Assembly: GCF_003286085.1 (NCBI RefSeq)
Contig: NW_020825294.1
Span: 3,224,001-3,288,000 of the forward strand
DNA: 64,000 nt
Direction of reading: 5' to 3'
Source: Drosophila persimilis
Taxonomy: Eukaryota; Arthropoda; Insecta; Diptera; Drosophilidae
This document shows positions 51,016-63,653 of this stretch, piece after piece; positions within the stretch are counted from its first letter, which is position 1; each line of letters starts with the position of its first letter. The notes below the pieces were generated by a model that ran no database searches, was not told the origin of the DNA, and was given only the letters and a program-made list of their open reading frames with translations. A program made the position numbers and the translations under genes.

Positions 51016-54000
51016 AAATTTACTGTGCATTATATGAAAAATTAATTTTTAAATTTAATTAAATTTCTTATAATATTTAAAATTTTTTTTATATATTTTT
51101 TTTTTAACGGTTGAAACTATTTTATTTATCATAATAATTAATATATAAATCATAAAATTAAAGAAGAAATGGCACATATTTTCCAAAGGGAGAATATCGA
51201 TTCCAGGCATTCTAAATATACGCAATATTTAAAAGCATGAGACTCAAGACATGTACCTACAAAATAGTGGAATATGGTATGTGTTGAGTTCATCTATCAA
51301 TAAATATAGATTTGCTTTTGTAACTAATTCTGATAAAAAGCAAAGTCTCATTATGGGAAAATCTCAGCTTTAGCTCTATAACAATTACGCCATCGGTAAG
51401 TACAAATAAATTCTATCTATTATCAATACTTTAATCTTTAAATCCCTTATACCAATTCTTCTTCTTGATTCTAACTGCACATTTTCTGTAACCTTAAAAA
51501 ATCCCCCAGGGCGACTCTGCCCCTAAAAACGAGTAGAATATAAATATATTAAACTTGTCTGGGATTTTGGTTTTTTTTTGTGTTGTTATTTTTATTGGTT
51601 TTCTGTGGGAGGGGGGGCGGAACGTGTAATTTAATAAAGTGGTAAAAGAACAGTTATTCGCCAAACATGATACAGCAGCCTCGTGTACTCCGCCCGCGCG
51701 CGGCCATGCCCCTTGAAAATCAATTGCGGTTGCTCGTGTTACTGTTTGGTTCAGTGGCCACCACTCTCTTTGATGCTGCTGCTGCAAAAAGAAGGGGGCG
51801 GAGGAGGAGGTGGAGGAGGAGGAGTAGCACGTGGCAGCACTTCATGCAATTCACATGAGCGGTCCACAGCTGTTCACTCTTTGGTCAGTGGCACTCTCCT
51901 GTCCCTCTCGCTTGCTCCGCAGAATCCCCCAGTGCGGGTGTCCTTCTGTCTGTTGTATGTAAATGAGATATTTTGCGGTCGCTGGTCAGCAGCAGTAGCA
52001 GCAGCAGCAGGCGGGTAGGGCAGGGGGCAAGGGCGGGGGGAGGTTGATGGCGCTATGCAGGCGCCATGGCACGTACAACATTCAAATGCGGTTGAAATCT
52101 GCATTAACTATTGCAATTAGTGCACAAATTTTGTATAAATTATGTAAAGAATAGTTTTTGGCGCAGAGTTTTCTATGAACTATACACAGCTCCATCTATG
52201 TCCATGTCCATGTCCATGCACCCTGTGCCCCATGCCCCATGCCCCCTGCCCGTGTGGGTGTGTGTATTTTTTGCTTAAAATTGTATGTTGTAAAAGTATT
52301 TTGGGTAAAATGTTTTTGTCCATCTATCGATGGTGTATTCTGCCACTTGGCAGCCAGACAGCTGCATTCCTGCATTATGCAATTGAATTTAATATCAAAT
52401 AATGGCATTTCAATACCCTTTAATTAGTGGGGTGTGCGGATTTAATTGTTATGTATACGATTTGTTTGAATTTTCGCTGTGGCAAGTATTTCCTTTTACC
52501 TTTACAAAGGTATTAAAACCCATCTCAAGGGAATGCCACCCCCGTGGGAGGGAATGTTTCATTAACTTCTTCCTTCCTTGCTCCCCTTCCTTCCGAATAG
52601 TGTATCTATGGCACTCATCAAGCGATTGTTCTTGCTCTTCAACGGTGTGGATTCATTTATACGCGTACACCCATGCGTATGCGTGATATTTGGCTGTCTA
52701 TCTTTTGCGCCCCCGAACGAACACGCTTATTGAGCGCTCTCTTGTTTGTTCGAATACGGCCCGCCACCACCCATCCACTTGTTTATAGTAAATTTCGTTT
52801 AGATGTGCAATTAAATTTTAATTAGACTGCCTCTTCGACGAGTGTTTCTAGTTTTTTTGGAGGGCGATACAGAGGGGGGGCTGTGGCACCAGTAGCATTA
52901 GAGCATGTAGCAATATCTCTATTTAGGTATCAAAATACCTTTCATTAGGTAAAGTTCATTGCGGGGCTTTCATCCTATTATACCCTTGATGTGTGTATGT
53001 GTGTGTGGTGCCGGCTTTGGAGTTTGGTTTTCGCTGTTTGATTGCACCTTTTTCCAAACGGGGTTTTCTATTTGCAGAAGTGCCACCCACTGCCCGCTGA
53101 ATGAAAGACCTTCTCCTCGGTTTCTGCTCCCATTTAAACTGTAATCAATTAATTCATTATTATTCGTATTCTGCTTTCAAAAAACCTGCCACTTTGCTTT
53201 ATTGCATGTTGAAGTAGTTTTTCATTATTGGCTCCTACCATGTTGCACACACACACACACACACACACAGTCCATTGGGTGCAGAGAGAGAGAGAGAGAG
53301 AGATGCCAGGGGGCAAATGCACAAAGTTGTCGGCAAGTTTTTGCCAAGGTAATTCCGCAGGCAGCTCTTGCCACACTTCCCCTACCTCCCTCTCTCCCGC
53401 CCTCTCTCTCTGCCTCCTTCTGTTTGCCTCTTGGCCAACTCTTTCATTTCGATTTTGGCATTGTTAGAGGTCTCTGGGGTAGCATTCCAAAACAGATAAC
53501 TGAACCGAAAAACAGAAACGAAATCTTTTAAACATTGAAAGCATCAAAGGATCATGATTTAAGGTGGTTTTTTCATAGACAGGCATTGGCATATGTCTCT
53601 TAATCGTATAGAGAGATTTGTATTTAATTATGGGATTTTTTATTTATGGTTGAAGCCACCTTAAGCATCATTATTTCTCTCTTTTCATGCCATCAAAGGT
53701 GTACAGTTGCTTATAGTGGGATATCTGCTCTCAGGCCTTTCTATACTTGTTCGAGGCACACAAGGCATTCCGCATCGTCCTCCTGTCTGTGGGTCTCTTT
53801 TTCCGCTTCAACTCAATTTCGAACTTCGAACAGTTGTTAATGCTGCAGCAGCAGCAAACTGTGGCCAATTTGAATCATTTTCTTACGAGTGTCATTACAA
53901 AAGATGGTACTTTCCTTTACTTTCCTCCTGCTCACCTTTGACTTGATTGTTGAGGGCTAAAACGCTTTGGGAAGGGCAGGAAAGAGAGTGAATGAAAGGA

Positions 54001-57000
54001 AAGAAAAGTGTAACTTTTACCAATTGGCAGAGTCGCATAAACGTCGTCATCGCGGCACCACCCTCGGATCGGCCCTCTTCTGCCACACATCGAATGTTGT
54101 TTTTATTGTCGCCAGCCATTTTCATTACATTAACCGTTTGCCAAAGCATCCGCCACTGCCCCGCTCGCCCTTGGCTTTACCCTTAGCCCCCACCCCTGCA
54201 TCAAAGCGCCGTGCCCTCTGCCCCCTGCCCCATGGCTCCCTAACTACCAATACTCTTGCTCTGCCCCCCTTGCTCTACTGCAATGCGCATCGTTTTCCTG
54301 TTTTTGTTTGTGTTATAATGCCAGTTACTGTGTTTTTTGGACACCCAGTAATCCCCGAGAGAACGGGGTTATATAGGTTATGTATGCAATGTAAGAGTAG
54401 ATCGAAGTTTATTCAATACGAAAATAGCCATGAAAAAGGGATACAGATTTTAGAGTCTGTTCTCCTTAGAGGAAGGAAGTCTCCACCTATCCACAGAACT
54501 AAATACAAGAGACTACTGTGTGGTAGAGCTATATTTATAGAGCTGTGATATATATAAAAATCATACCATTTGTACGGGCCCAAAACGGAGAGAAATAGCA
54601 GGGCCTAAAGGGCTTTGATATGTGGGATTTCCAATGCAGTAGATTGTGTATTTCCAGGGTATTCGCCCATCGAATCATGTTCTATATTATTCTTAACGGT
54701 TTTCTCTTATTTTTCCGCTGGCTTTGCTGCTGTTTTACTGCGCCGTTTGTTGATTTTGCTGTTGGCTGATGTTGCCACTGCCACTGATAGGGCTCCTCCT
54801 GCCCCCTGCCCTCGCCCCCCGCATCAGCCTCTAATCCACCCACTTTTGGCCAGGTGCACGGGGGGGGGCAGCAAAAGTTTAACGCTTTTGTCGTTAAAAA
54901 ACATCAAGTAGACGGGCGAAGAAAAGCGGAAAAAGGGCGAAGAGTGGGACGAGGCAGTGGTTTAGAGAAGTGGCAGCATCAGCGACAACGGCGCAAAACA
55001 AAGGCAGAAGCAATCGAGCTGAGTTGGCTTGAATGGCAAGCAATTGCGAAACTATTTGAACAGCTTCCTCTCCATCCCCAAGACCCATCACGCGCACTTC
55101 CTTCCAATCGAAAGGCCCAACGCAGCCTTAGCCCTGAACACCCGTGCAGAGCCCCATTGCCCGCATCAATCAACGGGGCAATGGGCAAATGATAGCCCCC
55201 GAAAATCCAGACATCCATGCATCTCTTGGCAGTGACCCCGGGACCCCGATCAACTTCGACAGGTCAAAGCGCTTTTATAAAGCTATAAAATATACACAAA
55301 CTAAGTCGGACCAAGCCCTTGCCCCCCCGCCCTCACGCATTCGCACACGTAACCTTTTTAGCCCCGCCCCGCCCCGTCCCAGGGAGGCAGGGAGAAGGGT
55401 CGGGAAATGGGGTGAAAATGGAGGCACGCTCTAGAGTCTGGGACTGTAGACTGTCAACGGCCTACTCGGGCAACCTTTTTAAACAACTCATATGCAGAGG
55501 GTTGCCCAAGGAGTTGCTCCATGAAGCACGGACCCTCATAGATGGCGATTCTATGGCAACCCTCGGCTTTCCTAGCCCACAAGTTGTTGCCTCTTCGGCT
55601 CTATGTGTGTGTGTTTTTTTTTTTGGCCCGTGTCCTGCTTATGTTTGGTTTTTTTTTGTCGACGATTCTCAGTTTTGGACTTTGGGCCTGGCCCTCGAAA
55701 GATTTATGTGCGTAAATTTCATGCTGACGGCATCAGGTGATTTAACACTTTAGATAACATGGAACTTGGAACAGTTTATAGTCGGGAATCGGGCAGGAGA
55801 GGCGTCCAATGCCCGGAGAAGAGCAAACATTTCGGGGGTGGTAAAAGTTGTATTTTTATTATTTTTTTTTTATTGCGCTTACATCTTTAAATAAGTTTCC
55901 TTCGGCTACGGCGACTGCACCTCTTCAGGGTGTCCTTTGTTCGGGGAGATCTCTGCCCTTCGGAATTGATGTGTCTTTTGGGGTCATAAAAATTACAAAA
56001 AAAAAAATAAATATATATATATATCTTTCGCCTTTTTGGCCTGATTGCTGTGTGCGATTGAGCCCTGTCCCCTGTTCCCTTTGGTCCTTTGCTCTGCACG
56101 ATTCCTTTCCTGTTTTTTGTTGGCTTGTTTGTTGTCCAGATAGGATATAAATTATATTGAGAGCTTTGAATTAGTTTTTTATGTGCCTCACATGTAGTGA
56201 AAATGAAATTAGATACGTGTTTGGGTACGAGTTAATTTGCTGGCACAGATTTTGCCCACCCACCGGGGAAAAAGAAGTAAACTTTGTCCTTGATTTTGTC
56301 TTCGATTGATAACTGTGCTTGGGATGGGGGAGGGCACAGGTTAGGAGCTCGTCCAGGGGATATTTAAAGAGTTTACTTTACTCGCACAATGCTATACAAT
56401 TGTTAACTCCATTGGGGAAAGTTCGCCCTGCAATCGCTGCTTCTGCTGCAGCCAGCAACAACAATGGCCAGCAATTACCAAAATAAAAAAAAAAGAAGAA
56501 TAGGAGAATGGGGATAAACGATGAGAAAAAAATGTTGGGGAAATTCTACTCCAACACTAAAAGGGCAAAGGGCGAAAAGGAAAACGTAAAAAAGCGAAAA
56601 TAACATGGAATTGTTAAGGAACTGCAAACTGCAAATCCATTAAACCGCAACAAGAACAAGAACAAGATGAAGCAGAAGGAGAAGGAGAAGGAGGACCTCA
56701 ACGAGAACGAGTACCAGCATCAGAACCAGGACACAGCAGAACAGTACAGAATCAAAACCGAACAGAACTTCTATAGGTATTTCATTGAAATGGGAAATGA
56801 CCTTACACAATTGACTGAAAATTGTTGACGGAATTTCTGAGAAAGAGAGAGAGCATTGGACAATGAACGCTGAACGTTTTTCCAGACACTTGCAAATGTG
56901 TTGATGGTGGATTAGCTGATGTTTTTTGATCCGCATTTCCATGAAGATTTTTCACAGTGCAACAACTTCACAGACAAGCCGGGTAGCATATTATTCAGTG

Positions 57001-57791
57001 CCGTCTATCCATATAAATAATAGTTTACCATTACTCATTGCATTAAGAGTTTAGTTCAATTATGTTGTGCCAATCAATGAAGAAATTCAACAATTACACA
57101 AATAAAACCAAATTAATAAAATAAAATAATGCAAAACAAATTTAAAAAAAATAAATAAACAATTAAAAAATTATTTAAAAATTAAAAATTTAAATTTGAT
57201 TTATTTTAAAATTAATAAATTCAAATGACAAAAAAGTAAATGAATTAAAAAAAAATTCAAATGATAAAAAAGTAAATGAATTAAAAAAATAAAGTAAAAT
57301 TATAAAAAAGTAAATGTAAGTAAAGTAACTTAAAGTAACTTAAAAAATAAACTAAAATTTTAAAAAAAGTGAACTACAAAAAAAACTAAAATAATACAAC
57401 AAATTAAAATTATCAAAATAATTTAAAAAAAATTAGCTTAATAAAAAATTAAAATTATAAAAAATAAAAAATAAAAAAAATTTTAAAAATTATTAAAAAA
57501 AAAAAAAAATTTAAGTAGTAAGTAGTAATAAAAAGCAGGTTTATTAAAAAATAAGGTACAAATAAAATTGCACTCCGTATGATCCATGGAATTGTTATAA
57601 TAGGTCAAATAATAAGAAATTCGAAGTGTATTCCTACCGTAAAATCATATTGTATCAACCTATCTCTAATCAAATTCAAGAACTATACGGTTAGGCATGA
57701 CAAATCCGACACAAATCGTGCGGACATGCGAAATCTCGTCTCCACATTAGTTCTACGGTAGTCATCGGTCCTTCTTGTTGAGCTGTGAGCG
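51016..57791. other. Gene-poor region, 51.0-57.8 kb
   Basis: No supported gene. It holds a (CA)n tract next to a (GA)n tract (53246-53270 and 53284-53302), several GCA/CTG triplet runs and a strongly A/T-rich block of AAAATTAAA units (57060-57560) that ends about 230 bp before the start of the giant secreted-protein gene. I could not identify a clear TATA box for that gene in the last 100 bp. Confidence 0.5.
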
Positions 57792-60700
57792 ATGAGGTCG
57801 CATCTGCTGACTCTTGTAGGTAATCTCGCCAGATAAAAATATAGTTCATGTATAAATACCTCAATGTTCCATATAATTATCTCAAGTTCTGATTACCATT
57901 GATGGACATAATGGACGTAAAAACCGGTGTCTTGAATTGTGTATCAGTCGGAGGGATTTCGTACAGCCCTTTTGTGCATTAGATCCAAAACGAAAATGCT
58001 GGTTTACAATACCGTCAAATTGTACATACGATCTTGTAATGTGTTTGAGAAAGCAGGCGAAGTTACCCCGTGAGTAATTTATCCGCCATGTTATATTTTA
58101 TATTAATTATTTATCTATGTAATAGCTTATAAGGCCCCGAATATTGTGGATGGTGAATGTCACATAATTGGGAAAGAACCATGGTGTGAAACAATTGTCA
58201 AGAATCAAGGGACGCCCCATCCTTCAATACCAGAAGACACAACAGAAAAATCAACAACAAAATTAGACATAACAGAAAAACCAACAACAGAAATGCCAAC
58301 AACAGAAATGCCAACAACAGAAAAACCAACAACAGAAAAGCCAACAACAGAAACGCCAACAACAGAAGAAGACACAACAGAAAAAACAACAACAGAAAAA
58401 TTAACAACAGAAAAAACAACCACAGAGGAAGTCACAACAGAAGAAGACACAACAGAAAAACCAACAACCGAAGCAGACACAACAAAAGAAGACATAACAG
58501 AAAGAGACACAACAGAAAAATCAACAGCACAAGAAAAAACCACAGAAGAACCCACAACAGAAACAGGCACAACAAACGAAGTCACAGCCGCAGAAGACAC
58601 AACGCAAAAAGAAACATCAGAAGAAGTTACAACAGAAGAAGACACAACAGAAGAATACACAACAGGAAAAACAACAACAGAAAAACCAACCACAGAAGAA
58701 TACACAACAGAAGAAAGCACAACAGAAGAATACACAATAGAAGAAAGCACAACAGAAGAAAGCACAACAGAAGAATACACAACAAAAGAAAGCACAACAG
58801 AAGAATATACAACAGAAAAACCAACCACGGAAGAATATACTACAGAAGAAAGAACAACAGAAGAAAGCACAACAGAAGAAAGCACAACAGAAGAAAGCAC
58901 AACAGAAGAAAACACAACAGAAGAAAGCACAACAGAAGAATATACAACAGAAAAACCAACCACGGAAGAATACACAACAGAAGAAAGCACAACAGAAGAA
59001 AACAGAACAGAAGAAAGCACAACAGAAGAAAGCACAACAGAAGAAAACACAACAGAAGAAAGCACAACAGAAGAATATACAACAGAAAAACCAACCACGG
59101 AAGAATACACAACAGAAGAAAGCACAGCAGAAGAATACACAACAGAAAAACCAACCACGGAAGAATATACTACAGAAGAAAGAACAACAGAAGAAAGCAC
59201 AACAGAAAACCAAACCACGGAAGAATACACAACAGAAGAAAGCACAACAGAAGAAAACACAACAGAAGAATACACAACAAAAGAAAGCACAACAGAAGAA
59301 ACGATAGAAGAATATACAACAGAAGAGGACACAACAGAAAAACTAACAACACACGAAGACACAACCGAAGAAGACACAACAGAAGAAGAAACAACAGAAG
59401 AGGACACAACAGAAGCATACACAACAGAAGAAGATACAACAGAAAAACCAACAACAGACGAAGAAAACACAACCGAAGAAGACACAACAGAAGAAAGCAC
59501 AAAAGAAGAATATACAACAGAAAAACCAACCACGGAAGAATACACAACAGAAGAATACACAACAAAAGAAAGCACAACAGAAGAAACGACAGAAGAATAT
59601 ACAACAGAAGAGGACACAACTGAAAAACTAACAACACACGAAGACACAACCGAAGAAGACACAACCGAAGAAGACACAACAGAAGAAGACACAACAGAAG
59701 AAAACACAACAGAAGAAGTAACAACAGAAAAAAGCACAACTGAAGAAGAAACAATAGAAAATGCAACAACAGAAAAATCAACAACAGAAGAGGACACAAC
59801 AGCAGAATACATAACAGAAGAGGACGCAACAGTAGAGGACACAACAGAAGAAGTCACAGCAGAAGAGAACATAACAGAAGAATACACAACCGAAGAAGAA
59901 ACAACAGAAAAACTAACAACAGGCGAAGACACAACCGAAGAAGACACAACCGAAGAGAACACAACAGAAGAATACACAGCTGAAGAAGAAACAACACAAA
60001 AAGAAACAACAGAAGAAGTCACAACAGAAAAACCAACAACAGAAAAACCAAGAACAGGCGAAGACACAACCGAAGAAGACACAACCGAAGAAAGCACAGC
60101 TGAAGAAGAAACAATAGAAAATGCAACAACAGAAAAATTAACAACAGAAGAGGACACAACAGAAGAATACATAACAGAAGAGGATACAACAGTAGAGGAC
60201 ACAACAGAAGAAGTCACAACAGAAGAGAACACAACAGAAGAATACACAACCGAAGAAGAAACAACAGAAGAAGTCACACCAGAAAAACCAACAAAAGAAA
60301 AACTAACAACAGGCGAAGACACAACCGAAGAAGACACAACCGAAGAGAACACAACAGAAGAATACACAGCTGAAGAAGAAACAACACAAAATGAAACAAC
60401 AGAAGAAGTCACACCAGAAAAACCAACAACAGGCGAAGACACAACCGAAGAAGACACAACAGAAGAAGACACAACAGAAGAGGACACAACAGAAGAAAAC
60501 ACAACAGAAGAAGTAACAACAGAAAAAAGCACAACTGAAGAAGAAACAATAGAAAATGCAACAACAGAAAAATCAACAACAGAAGAGGACACAACAGCAG
60601 AATACATAACAGAAGAGGACGCAACAGTAGAGGACACAACAGAAGAAGTCACAGCAGAAGAGAACATAACAGAAGAAGAAACAACAGAAAAAGAAACAAC

Positions 60701-63653
60701 AGAAGAAGTCACACAAGAAAAACCAACAACAGAAAAACCAACAACAGAAAAACCAACAACAGGCGAAGACACAACCGAAGAAGACACAACCGAAGAAAGC
60801 ACAGCTGAAGAAGAAACAATAGAAAATGCAACAACAGAAAAATCAACAACAGAAGAGGACACAACAGAAGAGGACACAACAGAAGAATACATAACAGAAG
60901 AAGACACAACAGAAAACCAAACAATAGAGAAGAACACAATAGAAGAAGAAACGACAGAATACCCAACAGAAGATGACTCAACTAGAGAAAATAGAACAGA
61001 AGCAGACATAACAGAAGAAGACGTAACAGAAGAAGACATAACATCAGAAGACACAACTGAAGAAGAAGATACAACAGAAGAGTACACAACAGAAGAAGAA
61101 GCAATAGAAGAAGACATAGCAGAAGACGGCAAGATAGAAGAAGGCCCAACAGAAAAAGTCAAAGAAGAAGAATACACAACAGATGAAAACACAACAGCCG
61201 AGGACTCATCAGAGAAACCAAAATCAGAGGAAGACACATCGAAAGAAATAGCCACAGAGACACCCAAATCAGAAGAACACATATCGCAGGAAGCACCTGA
61301 CGGGGCACCTTTCTTCGAAGGACACATATCAAAGGAAGAACCCAACGAGACACCAAAATCAGAAGAAGACACATCGACAGAAGAACAAAAAGAGAAACCA
61401 AAATCAGAGGAAGACACATCGAAAGAAAAAGCCACAGAGACACCCAAATCAGAAGAACACACATCGCAGGAAGCACCTGACGGGGCACCTTTCTTCGAAG
61501 GACACATATCAAAGGAAGAACCCAACGAGACACCAAAATCAGAAGAAGACACATCGCAGGAAGAACTTGCATGGGGACCTAAATTACCCGAATTCATATC
61601 CAAGGAAGAACCTGCAGAGAAACTTAAATCAGCAGAGCACACATCGCAGGAAGCACCTGACGGGGCACCTTTCTTCGAAGGACACATATCAAAGGAAGAA
61701 CCCAACGAGACACCAAAATCAGAAGAAGACACATCGCAGGAAGCACCTGACGGGGCACCTTTCTTCGAACCACACATATCAAAGGAAAAACCCAACGAGA
61801 CACCAAAATCAGAAGAAGACACATCGACAGAAGAACAAAAAGAGAAACCAAAATCAGAGGAAGACACATCGAAAGAAAAAGCCACAGAGACACCCAAATC
61901 AAAAGAACACACATCGCAGGAAGCACCTGACGGGGCACCTTTCTTCGAAGGACACATATCAAAGGAAGAACCCAACGAGACACCAAAATCAGAAGAAGAC
62001 ACATCGACAGAAGAACAAAAAGAGAAACCAAAATCAGAGGAAGACACATCGAAAGAAAAAGCCACAGAGACACCCAAATCAGAAGAACACACATCGCAGG
62101 AAGCACCTGACGGGGCACCTTTCTTCGAAGGACACATATCAAAGGAAGAACCCAACGAGACACCAAAATCAGAAGAAGACACATCGCAGGAAGAACTTGC
62201 ATGGGGACCTAAATTACCCGAATTCATATCCAAGGAAGAACCTGCAGAGAAACTTAAATCAGCAGAGCACACATCGCAGGAAGCACCTGACGGGGCACCT
62301 TTCTTCGAAGGACACATATCAAAGGAAGAACCCAACGAGACACCAAAATCAGAAGAAGACACATCGACAGAAGAACAAAAAGAGAATCCAAAATCAGAGG
62401 AAGACACATCGAAAGAAAAAGCCACAGAGACACCCAAATCAGAAGAACACACATCGCAGGAAGCACCTGACGGGGCACCTTTCTTCGAAGGACACTTATC
62501 AAAGGAAGAACCAAACGAGACACCAAAATCAGAAGAAGACACATCGACAGAAGAACAAAAAGAGAATCCAAAATCAGAGGAAGACACATCGAAAGAAAAA
62601 GCCACAGAGACACCCAAATCAGAAGAACACACATCGCAGGAAGCACCTGACGGGGCACCTTTCTTCGAAGGACACTTATCAAAGGAAGAACCAAACGAGA
62701 CACCAAAATCAGAAGAAGACACATCGCAGGAAGAACTTGCATGGGGACCTAAATTACCCGAGTTCATATCCAAGGAAGAACCTGCAGAGAAACTTAAATC
62801 AGAAGAGCACACATCGAAGGAAGAACCAAACGAGACACCAAAATCAGAAGAAGACACATCGCAGGAAGAACTTGCATGGGGACCTAAATTACCCGAATTC
62901 ATATCCAAGGAAGAACCTGCAGAGAAACTTAAATCAGCAGAACACACATCGCAGGAAGCACCTGACGGGGCACCTTTCTTCGAAGGACACATATCAAAGG
63001 AAGAACCCAACGAGACACCAAAATCAGAAGAAGACACATCGCAGGAAGCACCTGACGGGGCACCTTTCTTCGAACCACACATATCAAAGGAAAAACCCAA
63101 CGAGACACCAAAATCAGAAGAAGACACATCGACAGAAGAACAAAAAGAGAAACCAAAATCAGAGGAAGACACATCGAAAGAAAAAGCCACAGAGACAGCC
63201 AAATCAGAAGAACACACATCGCAGGAAGCACCTGACGGGGCACCTTTCTTCGAAGGACACATATCAAAGGAAGAACCCAACGAGACACCAAAATCAGAAG
63301 AAGACACATCGCAGGAAGAACTTGCATGGGGACCTAAATTACCCGAATTCATATCCAAGGAAGAACCTGCAGAGAAACTTAAATCAGAAGAGCACACATC
63401 GAAGGAAGAACCAAACGAGACACCAAAATCAGAAGAAGACACATCGCAGGAAGAACTTGCATGGGGACCTAAATTACCCGAATTCATATCCAAGGAAGAA
63501 CCTGCAGAGAAACTTAAATCATCAGAGCACACATCGCAGGAAGCACCTGACGGGGCACCTTTCTTTGAAGGACACATACCAAAGGAAGAACACAACGAGA
63601 CACCAAAATCAGAGGACACATCGACCGAAGAACCAACAGAGGAACCTAAATGA
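57792..63653 (+). CDS. Giant mucin-like secreted protein with eight-cysteine head (three exons, 1912 aa)
   Basis: Exons are 57792-57819, 57887-58069 and 58126-63653. The introns (67 and 56 bp; donors GTAATC and GTGAGT, acceptors CTCAAG and AATAG) are both phase 1. A signal peptide (MRSHLLTLVVLITIDG) is split by intron 1 after 9 codons plus one base. Residues about 24-93 carry the head C-x3-C-x10-C-x7-C-x7-C-x6-C-x19-C-x8-C, with intron 2 between cysteines 6 and 7. Residues about 106-1100 are TTEEx pentapeptides rich in Thr and Glu; about 1102-1911 are some 54 units of 15 residues beginning PKSEE. The tail has no cysteine. No internal stop interrupts 5.5 kb of repeats, so the frame is maintained. 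The many Thr make heavy O-glycosylation likely; the Glu/Asp excess makes the tail strongly acidic. No chitin-binding or other known domain is seen. The gene start rests on the parallel with copies A-C; reading exon 3 alone misses the signal peptide and six cysteines. Confidence 0.85.
58231..61215 (+). repeat. 15-bp (TTEEx pentapeptide) coding repeat array
   Basis: About 200 tandem 15-bp units of the form ACAACAGAAGAAxxx. The variable codon gives D, S, Y, N, V, E or K (for example TTEED, TTEES, TTEEY, TTEKP). Larger blocks are themselves duplicated: for example EYTTEKPTTEEYTTEE recurs many times at 58795-59225, and the block ENTTEEVTTEKSTTEEETIE appears at both 59701 and 60496. This is mucin-type Thr-rich sequence with alternating acid residues. 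Confidence 0.95.
61218..63650 (+). repeat. 45-bp (15-residue) coding repeat array with higher-order units
   Basis: About 54 units of 45 bp, nearly all in register. Main unit types are PKSEEDTSKEKATET, PKSEEHTSQEAPDGA, PFFEGHISKEEPNET, PKSEEDTSTEEQKEK, PKSEEDTSQEELAWG and PKLPEFISKEEPAEK. They combine into 90-, 180- and larger-bp blocks; the junction EAPDGAPFFE occurs 13 times and ELAWGPKLPEF six times. The last unit lacks one codon. Hydrophobic FF and W residues recur at fixed spacing in an otherwise acidic, lysine-rich chain. Confidence 0.95.

Noticed and set aside
53967-54548. 193-codon + strand frame
   Set aside because: No start context, domain or homology; composition is biased by pyrimidine-rich tracts and other frames overlap it.
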